From NCBI RefSeq assembly GCF_014656475.1, contig NZ_BNCM01000017.1, forward strand, positions 1 to 64,000: DNA of 64,000 bases. Direction: 5' to 3'. Below, piece after piece: positions 7,798 through 16,100 of the stretch (the stretch's first letter is position 1; the number at the start of each line of letters is the position of its first letter). The stretch comes from Sinomonas cellulolyticus. GTDB lineage: Bacteria; Actinomycetota; Actinomycetes; Actinomycetales; Micrococcaceae. A program made the position numbers and the translations under genes. The notes beneath the pieces are model-generated. The model was not told the DNA's origin and made no database searches. It was given only the letters and a program-made list of their open reading frames with translations.

Positions 7798-9051
7798 TCA
7801 GGGGGTCAGGGTGATGCGGACGGTGCGGTTGGCCTCGGCCCTGGCGGGGTCCAGGGTTCCGTCGGGGGAGTGGTCGGGGGTGTATCCGGGGAAGTCGTGG
7901 CCTGCCCCGGCGGTGGTGATGCGGGCCGGGTCGGGGCCCCGGGCGGTGATGAGGGCGGCGATGGCCTGGGCCCGGGCGAGGGCGAGGTCGTGCTGGGCCT
8001 GGGGGGTGCCGGTGTCCGCGGTGGTGCCGGTGACGGTGAGGGTGCGGTGGGGGTCCGCGGTGAGCCAGGCGGCCAGGGCCGCGGCGGCGGTGGCCGCCGC
8101 GGCCGGGTCGCGCAGATCGGTGCTGTCGGGCCGGAATCCCAGGGCGGAGGTGTTCGGGTAGACCGCGGTGCCCCCGGCCCGGGGCAGGTCGACCGGGGCC
8201 TGGGCGATCGGCGGGACGGGGCGGATGGCGTGGCCGGCGCTGTTGGGGGTCCCGGCCCCGGAGACGGGCCCGGGGATGATCTGCGCGGCCGCGCCGGCCT
8301 TGGCCAGGACGGCTTCCCAGATGGCCTGGTAGTTCCCCGCCTGGGCGGCCGGGAGGGGCTGCTGGGCCCCGGCGGCCTGCCCGAGCCCGGCCCACAGCAC
8401 CCGGGTGCCGGGCAGGGCGGGGACGGCCTTGGCCGCCGTGACGGCGTCGGCGACCTCCCCGGCCGGGGCGGTGGCCATGGAGGCCACCGTCAGGTCCAGC
8501 TTCCCGGTGTCGGGCAGGCCGGGGGAGACGACGACCACGGCCGGGGACCACGCCGGGCCGGCGGTGGCCCCGTCGGTGCGGGCGGTGAGCTGGCCGGCCA
8601 GGGCCAGGGCGGCAAGGGCGTTGTCCCCGTCCGTGCGGGCAGCGGCGGTGGTGACGGTGCGGATCAGGTCCGTGCGGGCCTTGTCCAGGTCCCCGTCGTG
8701 GGTGTCGCTGCCGGGCACGATGCCGTAGGCGTGCCGGGTCAGGACCGCGTACGGGGCACCGTCCTCGGCCACGACGCTGATCGGGGCGTCGGCCTCCAGC
8801 GCGGCGTTGACCAGGCATCCGGCCTCGGCCGGGATGCCCGGGGCGGCGTCGGCGTGCACGGCGACCACGATCGCCAGCGCGCTCGGGGCCGGGGCGCACC
8901 CGGCGGACTGGGCCGAGGCGGGGGCGGGGGCACCGCACCCGGTGAGCATCGCCGCGGCGGCGGCCAGCGCCGACGCGGCAGCCGCCGGCGCGCGGAACCG
9001 CCGCCGGGGCGGGGTCCCGCCGGCGGCGGGGATCGGAACAGGGGACATCAT
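7798..9051 (-). CDS. OmpA-domain lipoprotein, 417 aa
   Basis: The N-terminus has an arginine-rich n-region, an alanine-rich hydrophobic core and a lipobox LTGC with the lipidated cysteine at about residue 39, so it is membrane-anchored and extracytoplasmic. The middle (about 60-270) has Rossmann-like strands (ALAIVVAVHA, PAVVVVSPGLPD, GTRVLWAGLG) resembling a von Willebrand A-type fold. Residues about 295-417 are an OmpA/MotB-type peptidoglycan-binding domain. That domain is recognised by the closing pattern ARAQAIAALI, PARITTAGAG, ARAEANRTVRI. ATG 9051 is preceded by GGAAGGAG; ATG 9048 is adjacent. OmpA domains on lipoproteins are uncommon in actinobacteria. A 14-bp element lies 78 bp upstream. 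Confidence 0.8.
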   Translation of the reverse strand: MMSPVPIPAAGGTPPRRRFRAPAAAASALAAAAAMLTGCGAPAPASAQSAGCAPAPSALAIVVAVHADAAPGIPAEAGCLVNAALEADAPISVVAEDGAPYAVLTRHAYGIVPGSDTHDGDLDKARTDLIRTVTTAAARTDGDNALAALALAGQLTARTDGATAGPAWSPAVVVVSPGLPDTGKLDLTVASMATAPAGEVADAVTAAKAVPALPGTRVLWAGLGQAAGAQQPLPAAQAGNYQAIWEAVLAKAGAAAQIIPGPVSGAGTPNSAGHAIRPVPPIAQAPVDLPRAGGTAVYPNTSALGFRPDSTDLRDPAAAATAAAALAAWLTADPHRTLTVTGTTADTGTPQAQHDLALARAQAIAALITARGPDPARITTAGAGHDFPGYTPDHSPDGTLDPARAEANRTVRITLTP

Positions 9052-9129
9052 CAGGACAGCTCCTTCCAAAAAAGGGGGTGGTGTGTTGGGCGGGGTCACG
9101 GCATGAAGCCGGGGCCCGGCAGCAGGCTC

Positions 9130-9143
9130 AGGGATTTCCGCCC
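9130..9143 (-). promoter_or_regulatory. conserved 14-bp leader element, copy 3
   Basis: Minus-strand GGGCGGAAATCCCT followed by GA, 78 bp before ATG 9051. Here it is flanked by perfect 7-bp inverted arms CAGGCTC/GAGCCTG, which would display it as a hairpin loop. Confidence 0.6.
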
Positions 9144-9226
9144 GAGCCTGCCGGGGCGCCGGGGCTGGGCCCGACGCCCCGGGAGCCCGCCAGGCGCTGC
9201 GTGCCGCGCTTGGCCCGGCCATGCGC

Positions 9227-9264
9227 GACGGGGCCACCCCCAAGGTTGGTGGGGGCGCCCCGTC
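9227..9264 (-). terminator. long GC hairpin after the gene at 9339-10112
   Basis: GACGGGGC with a following CCCCC run pairs with GGGGG and GCCCCGTC (9227-9241 against 9251-9264, one bulge). It lies between the stop at 9339 and the leader element at 9130. Confidence 0.5.
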
Positions 9265-9338
9265 CGGGGTGCCATGCGCGCTTGCCGGTGAAGCACTGGG
9301 GGCCACGGGGCGCGGGGCGCGGGGCCGCCCCGTGGCGG

Positions 9339-10112
9339 TCAGGCGGCGGAGCGGCCGCGGCCCGGGTCCTCAGCAGCAGTCGGGTCCTCCGCCGCGGCGG
9401 TGGCGTCGGCGGGGGCCGGGGGGTCCTCGGCTCCGGGGGCTGGGGTGGCTTCTCCAGCGGCGGCCTGGCCGGCCTCCTTAGCCTGGGCGGGGTCCTGGGC
9501 GTGGCTGGGTTCCGTGGGTGCCTGGGCGGGTGGGGCGGTGCGGTGCTCCTGGGCGGTCCCCGGGGCGGGGGTCCGTGCGGGGGCCGGCCGGGCCTCCACG
9601 ATGGTGGTGCGGGCCCGGGCGGGGGTGCCGGTGAGTGCCGTGCGGGCGTGGGCGAGGTGCGCCTCGGCGTCCTCGAGGTCCGCGCTGGCGTGGGCGAGGG
9701 CGTCCCAGGTCTCGCGGTGGGTGCGGTCCTCGTTGGTCTCGGCCCGGCGGAGGAAGTCCAGCTGGGAGCGGGCGTGCCGGTCCGCGGCGGTGTCCATGGT
9801 GTGGTGGGCGGCGTCGAGGTAGTGGTCCAGGACCGTGTAGGAGCCCTCGTCCAGGGCCCCGGCGGCGTGGAGGTCGTCCACGCGCCGGGTCGTCTCGGCG
9901 AGCAGGTCCGCCACAGCGGGCACCGGGGCCAGCTGCGGGTGGGGGAGGGCGTGGAAGAGGTCGGTGTCCAGGTCCCGGTTGAGCCGGCCCGCGGGGTCCA
10001 GGTCGTAGGCGGGGCGGGACTGGAGGCCCTCCAGGGCCTCGCGGTGGGTGGCCACGGCGGCCCTGCGCCGCCGGCTGCGCAGGGCCTCGCGCAGCGAGGA
10101 GAACAGTCTCAT
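9339..10112 (-). CDS. coiled-coil protein with disordered tail, 257 aa
   Basis: Family not recognised. A basic N-terminus (RSRRRRAAVATHREAL) is followed by helices with heptad character (residues about 60-160, including LAETTRRVDDLHAAGAL and LAHASADLEDAEAHLAHA). The last 95 residues are low-complexity Ala/Pro/Glu. No signal peptide or membrane segment is present. ATG 10112 follows AGGAAGGAAA, and a 14-bp element lies 67 bp upstream. The sequence CCCTGAACCAGGAAGGA before this start recurs nearly unchanged before the gene at 10271-11071. The two coiled-coil genes therefore share leader architecture and may act together. Confidence 0.6.
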   Translation of the reverse strand: MRLFSSLREALRSRRRRAAVATHREALEGLQSRPAYDLDPAGRLNRDLDTDLFHALPHPQLAPVPAVADLLAETTRRVDDLHAAGALDEGSYTVLDHYLDAAHHTMDTAADRHARSQLDFLRRAETNEDRTHRETWDALAHASADLEDAEAHLAHARTALTGTPARARTTIVEARPAPARTPAPGTAQEHRTAPPAQAPTEPSHAQDPAQAKEAGQAAAGEATPAPGAEDPPAPADATAAAEDPTAAEDPGRGRSAA

Positions 10113-10179
10113 GATGCGTTTCCTTCCTGGTTCAGGGTGCCCGGCCGGGGGTCCCCGGCCGGGGCGCTGCAGCCGGTTC

Positions 10180-10193
10180 AGGGATTTCCGCCC
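10180..10193 (-). promoter_or_regulatory. conserved 14-bp leader element, copy 4
   Basis: Minus-strand GGGCGGAAATCCCT followed by GAACC, 67 bp before ATG 10112 and 10 bp past the 24-bp hairpin on the same strand. Confidence 0.6.
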
Positions 10194-10203
10194 ACCTTCC
10201 TTC

Positions 10204-10260
10204 GCCCACCGTCCCTTCCTGCCCCGCCGGGACTGCGCGGGGCAGGAAGGGACGGTGGGC
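10204..10260 (-). terminator. perfect 24-bp inverted repeat
   Basis: The arms at 10204-10227 and 10237-10260 are perfectly complementary over 24 bp with a 9-base loop. It begins 10 bp after the stop of the gene at 10271-11071. It is far longer than needed for a terminator; a protein-binding or RNA-processing site is possible. Confidence 0.6.
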
Positions 10261-10270
10261 CGTCGGGTGG

Positions 10271-11071
10271 TCAGAGGGCGTGCAGGCGCGGCGCGGCGGC
10301 CGGGCCGGCGGCCCCGCCCTCGTGCACGCCGGTGGCGTGGGCGAGGGCGGGGAGGATGGCCGCGTCGGGGTGGGCGCGGGCGATCGGGCGGGCGTAGGCG
10401 TTCAGGCGGCGGCGGGTGTGGGCGGCGTGCTCCTGGAGCCGGGTGGCCAGCACGGCGGCGGCGTTCTCGGCCCGGGTGGCCAGCACGTCAGCCTGCGCCC
10501 TCGCGGCGGCGGCGGCCTCCCGGGAGGCAGCGGCCCGGGCCCGGGCCGCTGCGGCGCGGGCACGGTGGGAGCCGACCAGTGCCCGGTGGGCGGCGGCGCG
10601 GCGGCCCTTGCGGACCTCGAGGCTGTCGTAGGCCTCGGCCGCACCGGAGGGTTCCGGGCTGGCCGGCCCGGCCGCGGCTGCGTCCTCCGCGGCGGCGTCG
10701 GCGTCCTCGGCCTCGGCCTCGGCGGCCGCGGCTGCGGCGTCGGCTGCCGCGGCGGCGTGGGCCAGGCGGGTGGTCTCCTGCCGGGCGGGGTCGAGCACGG
10801 CCTCAAGGACCGTGCGCTCCTTGGCCGCGACCTGCCCGGCCCGGGACAGGACCGCGTTCGCCCACGGGGTCAGGGGCGGCAGCGGGTCACCCGGGGCATG
10901 CTCGGCGGCCTGGGCCTTGGAGAGGGACCCGACCTCCCGGCGGCCGGCCCGCCGGTCGGCGAGCCGGTCGCAGAGCGTGTACCGGGTCGGTGCCTCCGGG
11001 GACCGGAGGTAGAAGTCGATCCCCTCTAGGGGATCACGCCCGGACCGGGCGCCCTTGCTGTTCTCGGACAT
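10271..11071 (-). CDS. alanine-rich coiled-coil protein, 266 aa
   Basis: Family not recognised. A polar N-terminal domain of about 75 residues (DPLEGIDFYLRSPEAP, TPWANAVLSRAGQVAAKE) leads into two long Ala/Glu/Arg helices (about 85-130 and 150-235) of coiled-coil type. No export signal is present. ATG 11071 has AAGGAAGGAAGG as ribosome site and the 14-bp element 53 bp upstream. The product may form a filament or scaffold with the neighbouring coiled-coil protein. Confidence 0.6.
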   Translation of the reverse strand: MSENSKGARSGRDPLEGIDFYLRSPEAPTRYTLCDRLADRRAGRREVGSLSKAQAAEHAPGDPLPPLTPWANAVLSRAGQVAAKERTVLEAVLDPARQETTRLAHAAAAADAAAAAAEAEAEDADAAAEDAAAAGPASPEPSGAAEAYDSLEVRKGRRAAAHRALVGSHRARAAAARARAAASREAAAAARAQADVLATRAENAAAVLATRLQEHAAHTRRRLNAYARPIARAHPDAAILPALAHATGVHEGGAAGPAAAPRLHAL

Positions 11072-11124
11072 ACACGACCTTCCTTCCTTGGTTCAGGGCC
11101 CCATGTCGGGGCGTCACGCGGGTC

Positions 11125-11138
11125 AGGGATTTCCGCCC
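11125..11138 (-). promoter_or_regulatory. conserved 14-bp leader element, copy 5
   Basis: Minus-strand GGGCGGAAATCCCT followed by GACCC, 53 bp before ATG 11071. GCGGG and CCCGC inverted arms overlap its ends. Confidence 0.6.
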
Positions 11139-11191
11139 GCCCCCAGGTGCGGACGGGCCCGGGGAACCACCTGAGGGTCTCCCGGGAATGC

Positions 11192-11428
11192 TCAGAGGGT
11201 GCCGGCCCAGTTCCGCCCGTGGACCGGACACGTGAGGCCGTGGTGGCAGCGGCTGCACGGGCGCGGGGCCCCGGTGACGCGGGTGCCCGGGCAGTCCTCC
11301 CCGAGCGGGCACAGCGCGGTGGGGGACCCGCAGTGCCGGCACGCCGGCCCCCCGACGTCCCGGCCGGACGCGCCCCTGAGGGCGCGGCTGTTGCCGCGGC
11401 CGTGGTGGTTGTGGTGGTGGGATGCCAT
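11192..11428 (-). CDS. histidine-rich zinc-ribbon protein, 78 aa
   Basis: The N-terminus is histidine-rich (MASHHHNHHGRG). It is followed by CRHC, CPLGEDC, CSRC and CPVHGRNW, that is seven cysteines in a zinc-ribbon-like spacing. The final CPVHGRNW matches the CPDHGKHW ending of the 50-aa protein at 7068-7220, so the two are probably distant paralogues. ATG 11428 follows GGAAGGAG. Metal binding is expected; function is unknown. It lies between the membrane protein and the alanine-rich coiled-coil gene, all on the minus strand. Confidence 0.65.
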   Translation of the reverse strand: MASHHHNHHGRGNSRALRGASGRDVGGPACRHCGSPTALCPLGEDCPGTRVTGAPRPCSRCHHGLTCPVHGRNWAGTL

Positions 11429-11518
11429 GATGCTCTCCTTCCAGCGGGAGCCCCGATCCAACGCGGGGGCCCGCACCACCCCGGAGTGGGGTGGTGTGGG
11501 GTCCCCTTGGTGTGGGGG

Positions 11519-12418
11519 TCAGGGGTTGTCGGTGTCGGGGTCAGTTGGGGTGGTGGGGGCGGGGCCCGCGGTGCGGTGGGTGTTGGGGTGGTTGTGGGTG
11601 GGGGTGGTGGGGGTGTGGATGCCGCTGGTGTGCTCGGGGTGGGCCAGGAGTTCGGCGATGCGGGTGCGGGCGTGTTCCTTGGCCTGCTGGATCGCGTGGG
11701 CGATCGCGTGCTTCTGGGCGTCCAGGTCGGTGTCCACGTCGTCGATCTCGGCCAGGCGCTTGGCGTGCTGGGACGCGGCCTGGGCGTACTCGGCGTCGGC
11801 CCTGGCCCAGACGGCCCGCGCCGCCGCGGCGGCCTCCCTGGCCTTGATGTGGGCCAGCAGGGCCGGGTCGGTGAGGGTGCGGGCCTTGACCGCGGCCAGC
11901 AGCCCGCCCAGGACGAACAGGGCCAGGAGCATGAAGGCCTGGAGCTGGTCGTTGGCCGCCGCGGTCGCGGCCGCGGCGTCCAGCTGGGCCTGGCCCGTGC
12001 CGAACCCGACCGCCGGCGGGGTCATCTTCGAGTGCTGGATCCGCAGCCAGAACAGGGTCCCCCCGACCGCGGCCCAGGCCGCGGCCAGGGCCACCGCGGT
12101 GGCCCGGCTCGCATGCGACTGGGCGCCCGCGGCCCACGCGGCCAGGTTCGCTGCGGCGACCGCGGCCACCGACAGCAGCCACGCCAGGGCCGCGTACCGG
12201 GTGACCGGCAGCAGGGCCGCCTGCGCGGTCACCGCCTCACCCGCCCCGCACACCACGATCCCGGCCAGAGCCGCTCCGACCGCCACCCGCCACCGGGCCC
12301 GGTCCCACCCCGCCAGCTCCAAACCCTTCCCCGACCGCACCCGCGCACCCGGCCCGGCAGCACCCGGCGGCCGGGCACCCCCGGAGGCCCCGGCGGGGGC
12401 ATCGAACACATCAGACAT
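11519..12418 (-). CDS. four-helix membrane protein with cytoplasmic coiled coil, 299 aa
   Basis: After a disordered 40-residue N-terminus come about four hydrophobic segments: VAVGAALAGIVVCGAG, YAALAWLLSVAAVAAANLAA, ATAVALAAAWAAVGGTLFWL and FMLLALFVLGGLLAAV. A charged helix of about 90 residues follows (AREAAAAARAVWARADAEYA onward), predicted as a coiled coil, and then a Thr/Pro/His tail. The layout suggests an inner-membrane anchor that presents a cytoplasmic coiled coil, but the family is unknown. ATG 12418 has AGAAGGGA upstream and a 14-bp element 72 bp away. Confidence 0.65.
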   Translation of the reverse strand: MSDVFDAPAGASGGARPPGAAGPGARVRSGKGLELAGWDRARWRVAVGAALAGIVVCGAGEAVTAQAALLPVTRYAALAWLLSVAAVAAANLAAWAAGAQSHASRATAVALAAAWAAVGGTLFWLRIQHSKMTPPAVGFGTGQAQLDAAAATAAANDQLQAFMLLALFVLGGLLAAVKARTLTDPALLAHIKAREAAAAARAVWARADAEYAQAASQHAKRLAEIDDVDTDLDAQKHAIAHAIQQAKEHARTRIAELLAHPEHTSGIHTPTTPTHNHPNTHRTAGPAPTTPTDPDTDNP

Positions 12419-12490
12419 CACAACAATCCCTTCTCGAGGACCCCATCGGGACCCGCTCACGCACGGACCACACCGGCCCGCACCCACCAC

Positions 12491-12504
12491 AGGAATTTCC
12501 GCCC
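12491..12504 (-). promoter_or_regulatory. conserved 14-bp leader element, copy 6
   Basis: Minus-strand GGGCGGAAATTCCT, one base different from the consensus, 72 bp before ATG 12418. It is the rightmost copy; I saw none in the remaining 51 kb. Confidence 0.5.
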
Positions 12505-12696
12505 CCACACCAAACCCACCGCAGCAAACGGCGCCGGGGGCGCGTGAGCGTCTGGGCCCCCGAGGAGGACGCCAGCCCGACGGGCAGCGGCCACGGGGGG
12601 CGAGGCGGTGCCGGCAGGGCACCCGCCCCTCGCACGCCCGGAGGGGTCGAGGGGGAGGGGGCCCTTCTGCCCCCGGGCCAGCGGGCCCGGGCCCGC

Positions 12697-13059
12697 TCAG
12701 GAAGGGGTGCTGTCCGGGGTGTGGTGGAGGGCCTGGCGGGTCTGGGCGAGGATCCGGTCGGTCTCCTCCTGGGCGATCTGCCGCCAGCCGGGCCGGTTGG
12801 CCTCCATCCACGCCATCGCCGGGCCCTTGCCCTCCCCGAAGTCCCCCGGGTGGGTGTTCTCGTACTCCGTCACGGCGTCGAACTCATCGAGCTGCGCGCC
12901 GGACAGGCCGGCCATCAGCCGGCCCCCGACCCGCATCTCGAGCTCCTCATGCACCCGCAGGGCAAGCCCAGCGAAATCAGCCGCGGGAAGCGCCGCGGCC
13001 GCGGGGATCCCCCGCAGGCCCTCCACCAGGAACCCAGGAACCGCATCCAGGCCATCCAT
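12697..13059 (-). CDS. hypothetical protein, DUF5663-like, 120 aa
   Basis: A soluble helical protein. The stretch RLMAGLSGAQLDEFDAV resembles the LSxxQLxEF signature of small DUF5663-type proteins. The C-terminal helices (AMAWMEANRPGWRQIAQEET, DRILAQTRQALHH) are amphipathic. ATG 13059 follows GGAGAGGA. No 14-bp element precedes it, although GAGAGGATTTC in its leader is vaguely similar. It is divergent from the TPR gene starting about 130 bp away, so the two may share a control region. Confidence 0.6.
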   Translation of the reverse strand: MDGLDAVPGFLVEGLRGIPAAAALPAADFAGLALRVHEELEMRVGGRLMAGLSGAQLDEFDAVTEYENTHPGDFGEGKGPAMAWMEANRPGWRQIAQEETDRILAQTRQALHHTPDSTPS

Positions 13060-13187
13060 CACAGAAATCCTCTCCACTGCACCAGTTCGAACCGTTCCAA
13101 CACCCCCAACAGGCATCTCCGGCGGCCGCGGGAGAGTGGCAGGTGGTTCCTCTAGGCTTGTGCAGAGACGCTGAAGGTGCTGGCCGG

Positions 13188-16100
13188 ATGGCCGGGTGCT
13201 GGCGGTGCCTGGATGCCGGGAGGGGAATGGGCGTGCGAGACAGACTGAAGGATCACAGCCGCTCCTGGCCGCTGGCACCCCTCCGCCGTGTGGAGGCGAT
13301 CCTGAACGCCATCCGCCGCGGCGCCCGGGACAGCAAGGCCCTGCGCCGCCAGCTCAAGGCGGCACAGCGGAACCACCTCGCCCTCCAGCACCAGGACGCG
13401 GGCCGGTGGGAGCAGGCCCGTACCGAATACCAGGCCGCCCTATCCATCTACACCGAGCTGGGCCTCGCCGAGGATCAGGCGAGGGTGCGGAACAACCTCG
13501 CCGCTCTGCACCGGGCCGCGGGCCGGTGGGAGGAAGCACTGGCCGAGTTCGAGGCGTCCCTGGACCTCTACACCCGCCTGGACCTGCCCGCAGACCAGGC
13601 GAAGGTGCGGAACAACCTCGCCGCCCTGCACCGGGACGCAGGCCGGTGGGAGGAAGCCCGCACGGAGTTCGAGGAGGCACTTGGCCTCTACACCCGCCTG
13701 GACCTGCCCAAGGACCAGGCGCTGGTGCGGAACAACCTCGCCGTCCTGCACCGGGACGCGGGGCGGTGGGAGCAGGCCCGCACCGAATACCAGGCCGCCC
13801 TGGACATCTACACCGAGCTGGGCCTGGCCGAGGAGCAGGCGATGGTGCGGAACAACCTCGCCGGCCTGCACCAGGACGCGGGCCGCTGGGAGGAAGCCCG
13901 CACCGAATACCAGGCAGCCTTGGACCTCTACACCGGCCTGGACCTTCCCAAGGGCCAGGCGATGATGCGGAACAACCTCGCCGGCCTGCACCGGGCCGCA
14001 GGCCGGTGGGAGGAAGCACTGGCCGAATACGAGGAGGCCCTGGACCTCTACACCCGCCTGGACCTGCCCAAGGATCAGGCGATGGTGCGGAACAACCTCG
14101 CCGGCCTGCACCGGGCCGCAGGCCGGTGGGAGGAAGCACTGGCCGAGTACGAGGCGGCCCTCGCCATTTACATCGAGCTGGGCCTGCCCGAGAAGGAGGC
14201 GCGGGTGCGGAACAACCTCGGGGCCCTGCACAGTGACGCGGGCCGGTGGGAGGAAGCCCGCACCGAGTTCGAGGCGGCCCTGGACCTCTACACCCGCCTC
14301 GGCCTGCCCGAGAAGCAGGCGTGGGTGCGGACCAACATCGCTGGCCTGCACCAGGCCGCGGGCCGGTGGGAGGAAGCACTCGCCGAGTTCGAGGCGGCCC
14401 TGGACCTCTACACCCGCCTCGACCTGCCCGAGAAGCAGGCGAAGGTGCGGACCAACCTCGCCGGCCTGCACCAGGACGCGGGCCGATGGGAGCAGGCCAG
14501 CACCGAATACCAGGCGGCCCTCGCCATTTACATCGAGCTGGCACTGCCCGCGGATCAGGCGTGGGTGCGGAACAACCTCGGGGCCCTGCACCAGGCAGCG
14601 GGGCGGTGGGAGGAAGCGCTGGTCGAGTTCGAGGCGGCCCTGGACCTCTACACCCGCCTGGACCTGCCCGCGGACCAGGCGGCAGTGCGGGCCAACCTCG
14701 CCGGCCTGCACCAGGACGCGGGCCGGTGGGAGCAGGCCCTCACCGAGTTCCAGAAGGGCCTGGACCTCTATACCCGCCTGGGCCTGCCCGCGGATCAGGC
14801 AAGGGTGCGGAACAACCTCGGGGCCCTGCACCAGGCCGCGGGGCGGTGGGAGGAAGCACTGGCCGAGTACGAGGCGGCCCTGGACCTCTACACCCGCCTG
14901 GACCTGCCCGAGGACCAAGCAAGGGTGCGGGACAACCTCGCCGGCCTGCACCAGGACGCGGGCCGCTGGGAGCGGGCCCGCACCGAATACCAGGCGGCCC
15001 TGGACCTCTACACCCGCCTGGACCTGCCCGAGAGGCAGGCGCTGGTGCGGAACAACCTGGCCGGCCTGCACAGCGACGCGGGCCGCTGGGAGCAGGCCCG
15101 CACCGAATACCAGCAGGCCCTGGACCTCTACACCCGCCTGGGCCTGCCCAAGAATCAGGCGATGGTGCGGAACAACCTCGGGGCCCTCCACCGGGACGCG
15201 GGCCGATGGGAGGAAGCCCGCACCGAGTTCGAAGCGGCCCTGGACCTCTACACCCGCCTCGACCTGCTCGCGGACCAGGCGAGAGTGCGGAACAACCTCG
15301 CCAACCTGCACCGGGACGCGGGCCGGCGGGAGCAGGCCCGCACCGAGTTCGAAGGGGCCCTGGACCTCTACACCCGCCTGAACCTGACCGAGGGCCAGGC
15401 GATGGTGCGGAACAACCTCGGAGCCCTGCACCAGGCCGCGGGCCGGGGGGAGGAAGCACAAGCCGAATACGTGGAGGCCCTAGACCTCTACACCCGCCTG
15501 GGCCTGCCCGAGAGGCAGGCGCTGGTGCGGAACAACATCGGGAACCTGCACCAGGACGCGGGCCGGTGTGAGCAGGCCCGCACCGAATACGAGGAGGCCC
15601 TGGACCTCTACACCCGCCTGGACCTGCCCAAGAGACAGGCAGTCGTTCGGAACAACCTCGGGGCCCTGCACCGGGACGCGGGCCGGTGGGAGCAGGCCCG
15701 CACCGAATACCAGGCGGCCTTGGACCTCTACACCGGGCTGGGCCTGCTGGTGGGTGTGGGCCGGGCCCATGAAGGCCTGGCGGTGCTGTCCGCGAAGCTG
15801 GGGAACCCGGTCGAGGCGTGGGAGCACCACGGGCTAGCACGGGAGGCATTCCTGTCCCAGGGGCTGTCCCAGGAGGCGGCCTCCACAGACATCGCCTGCG
15901 CCAGCGCCCTCCACGCCACCGGGCTGATCCCCGTCGCCGATGCCCTGGCCATGGCGGTGCCCGCGGCCCTGCACCTGGACGCAGTCCGGTTCCAGTTCAC
16001 CACAGCGCCCGAACGCATCGCCTGGTCCTCCAAGGCCTCCGACGCCCTGGCACTGGTGTTCGCCCTGGCCGCGGAGACCGGGAACCCGGCCCTGATCGCC

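Noticed and set aside
11199-13187. 660-codon upstream extension of the TPR reading frame
   Set aside because: It runs opposite to four well-supported minus-strand genes, is low-complexity and has no ribosome site; it is a high-GC shadow frame.
13440-15461. Minus-strand 673-codon frame across the TPR repeats
   Set aside because: It exists only because the 120-bp repeats lack stops on the opposite strand; no start signal or family resemblance.
13371-15770. CRISPR-like regular repeat array
   Set aside because: The period is entirely coding, 120 bp without variable spacers, and translates to TPR units.
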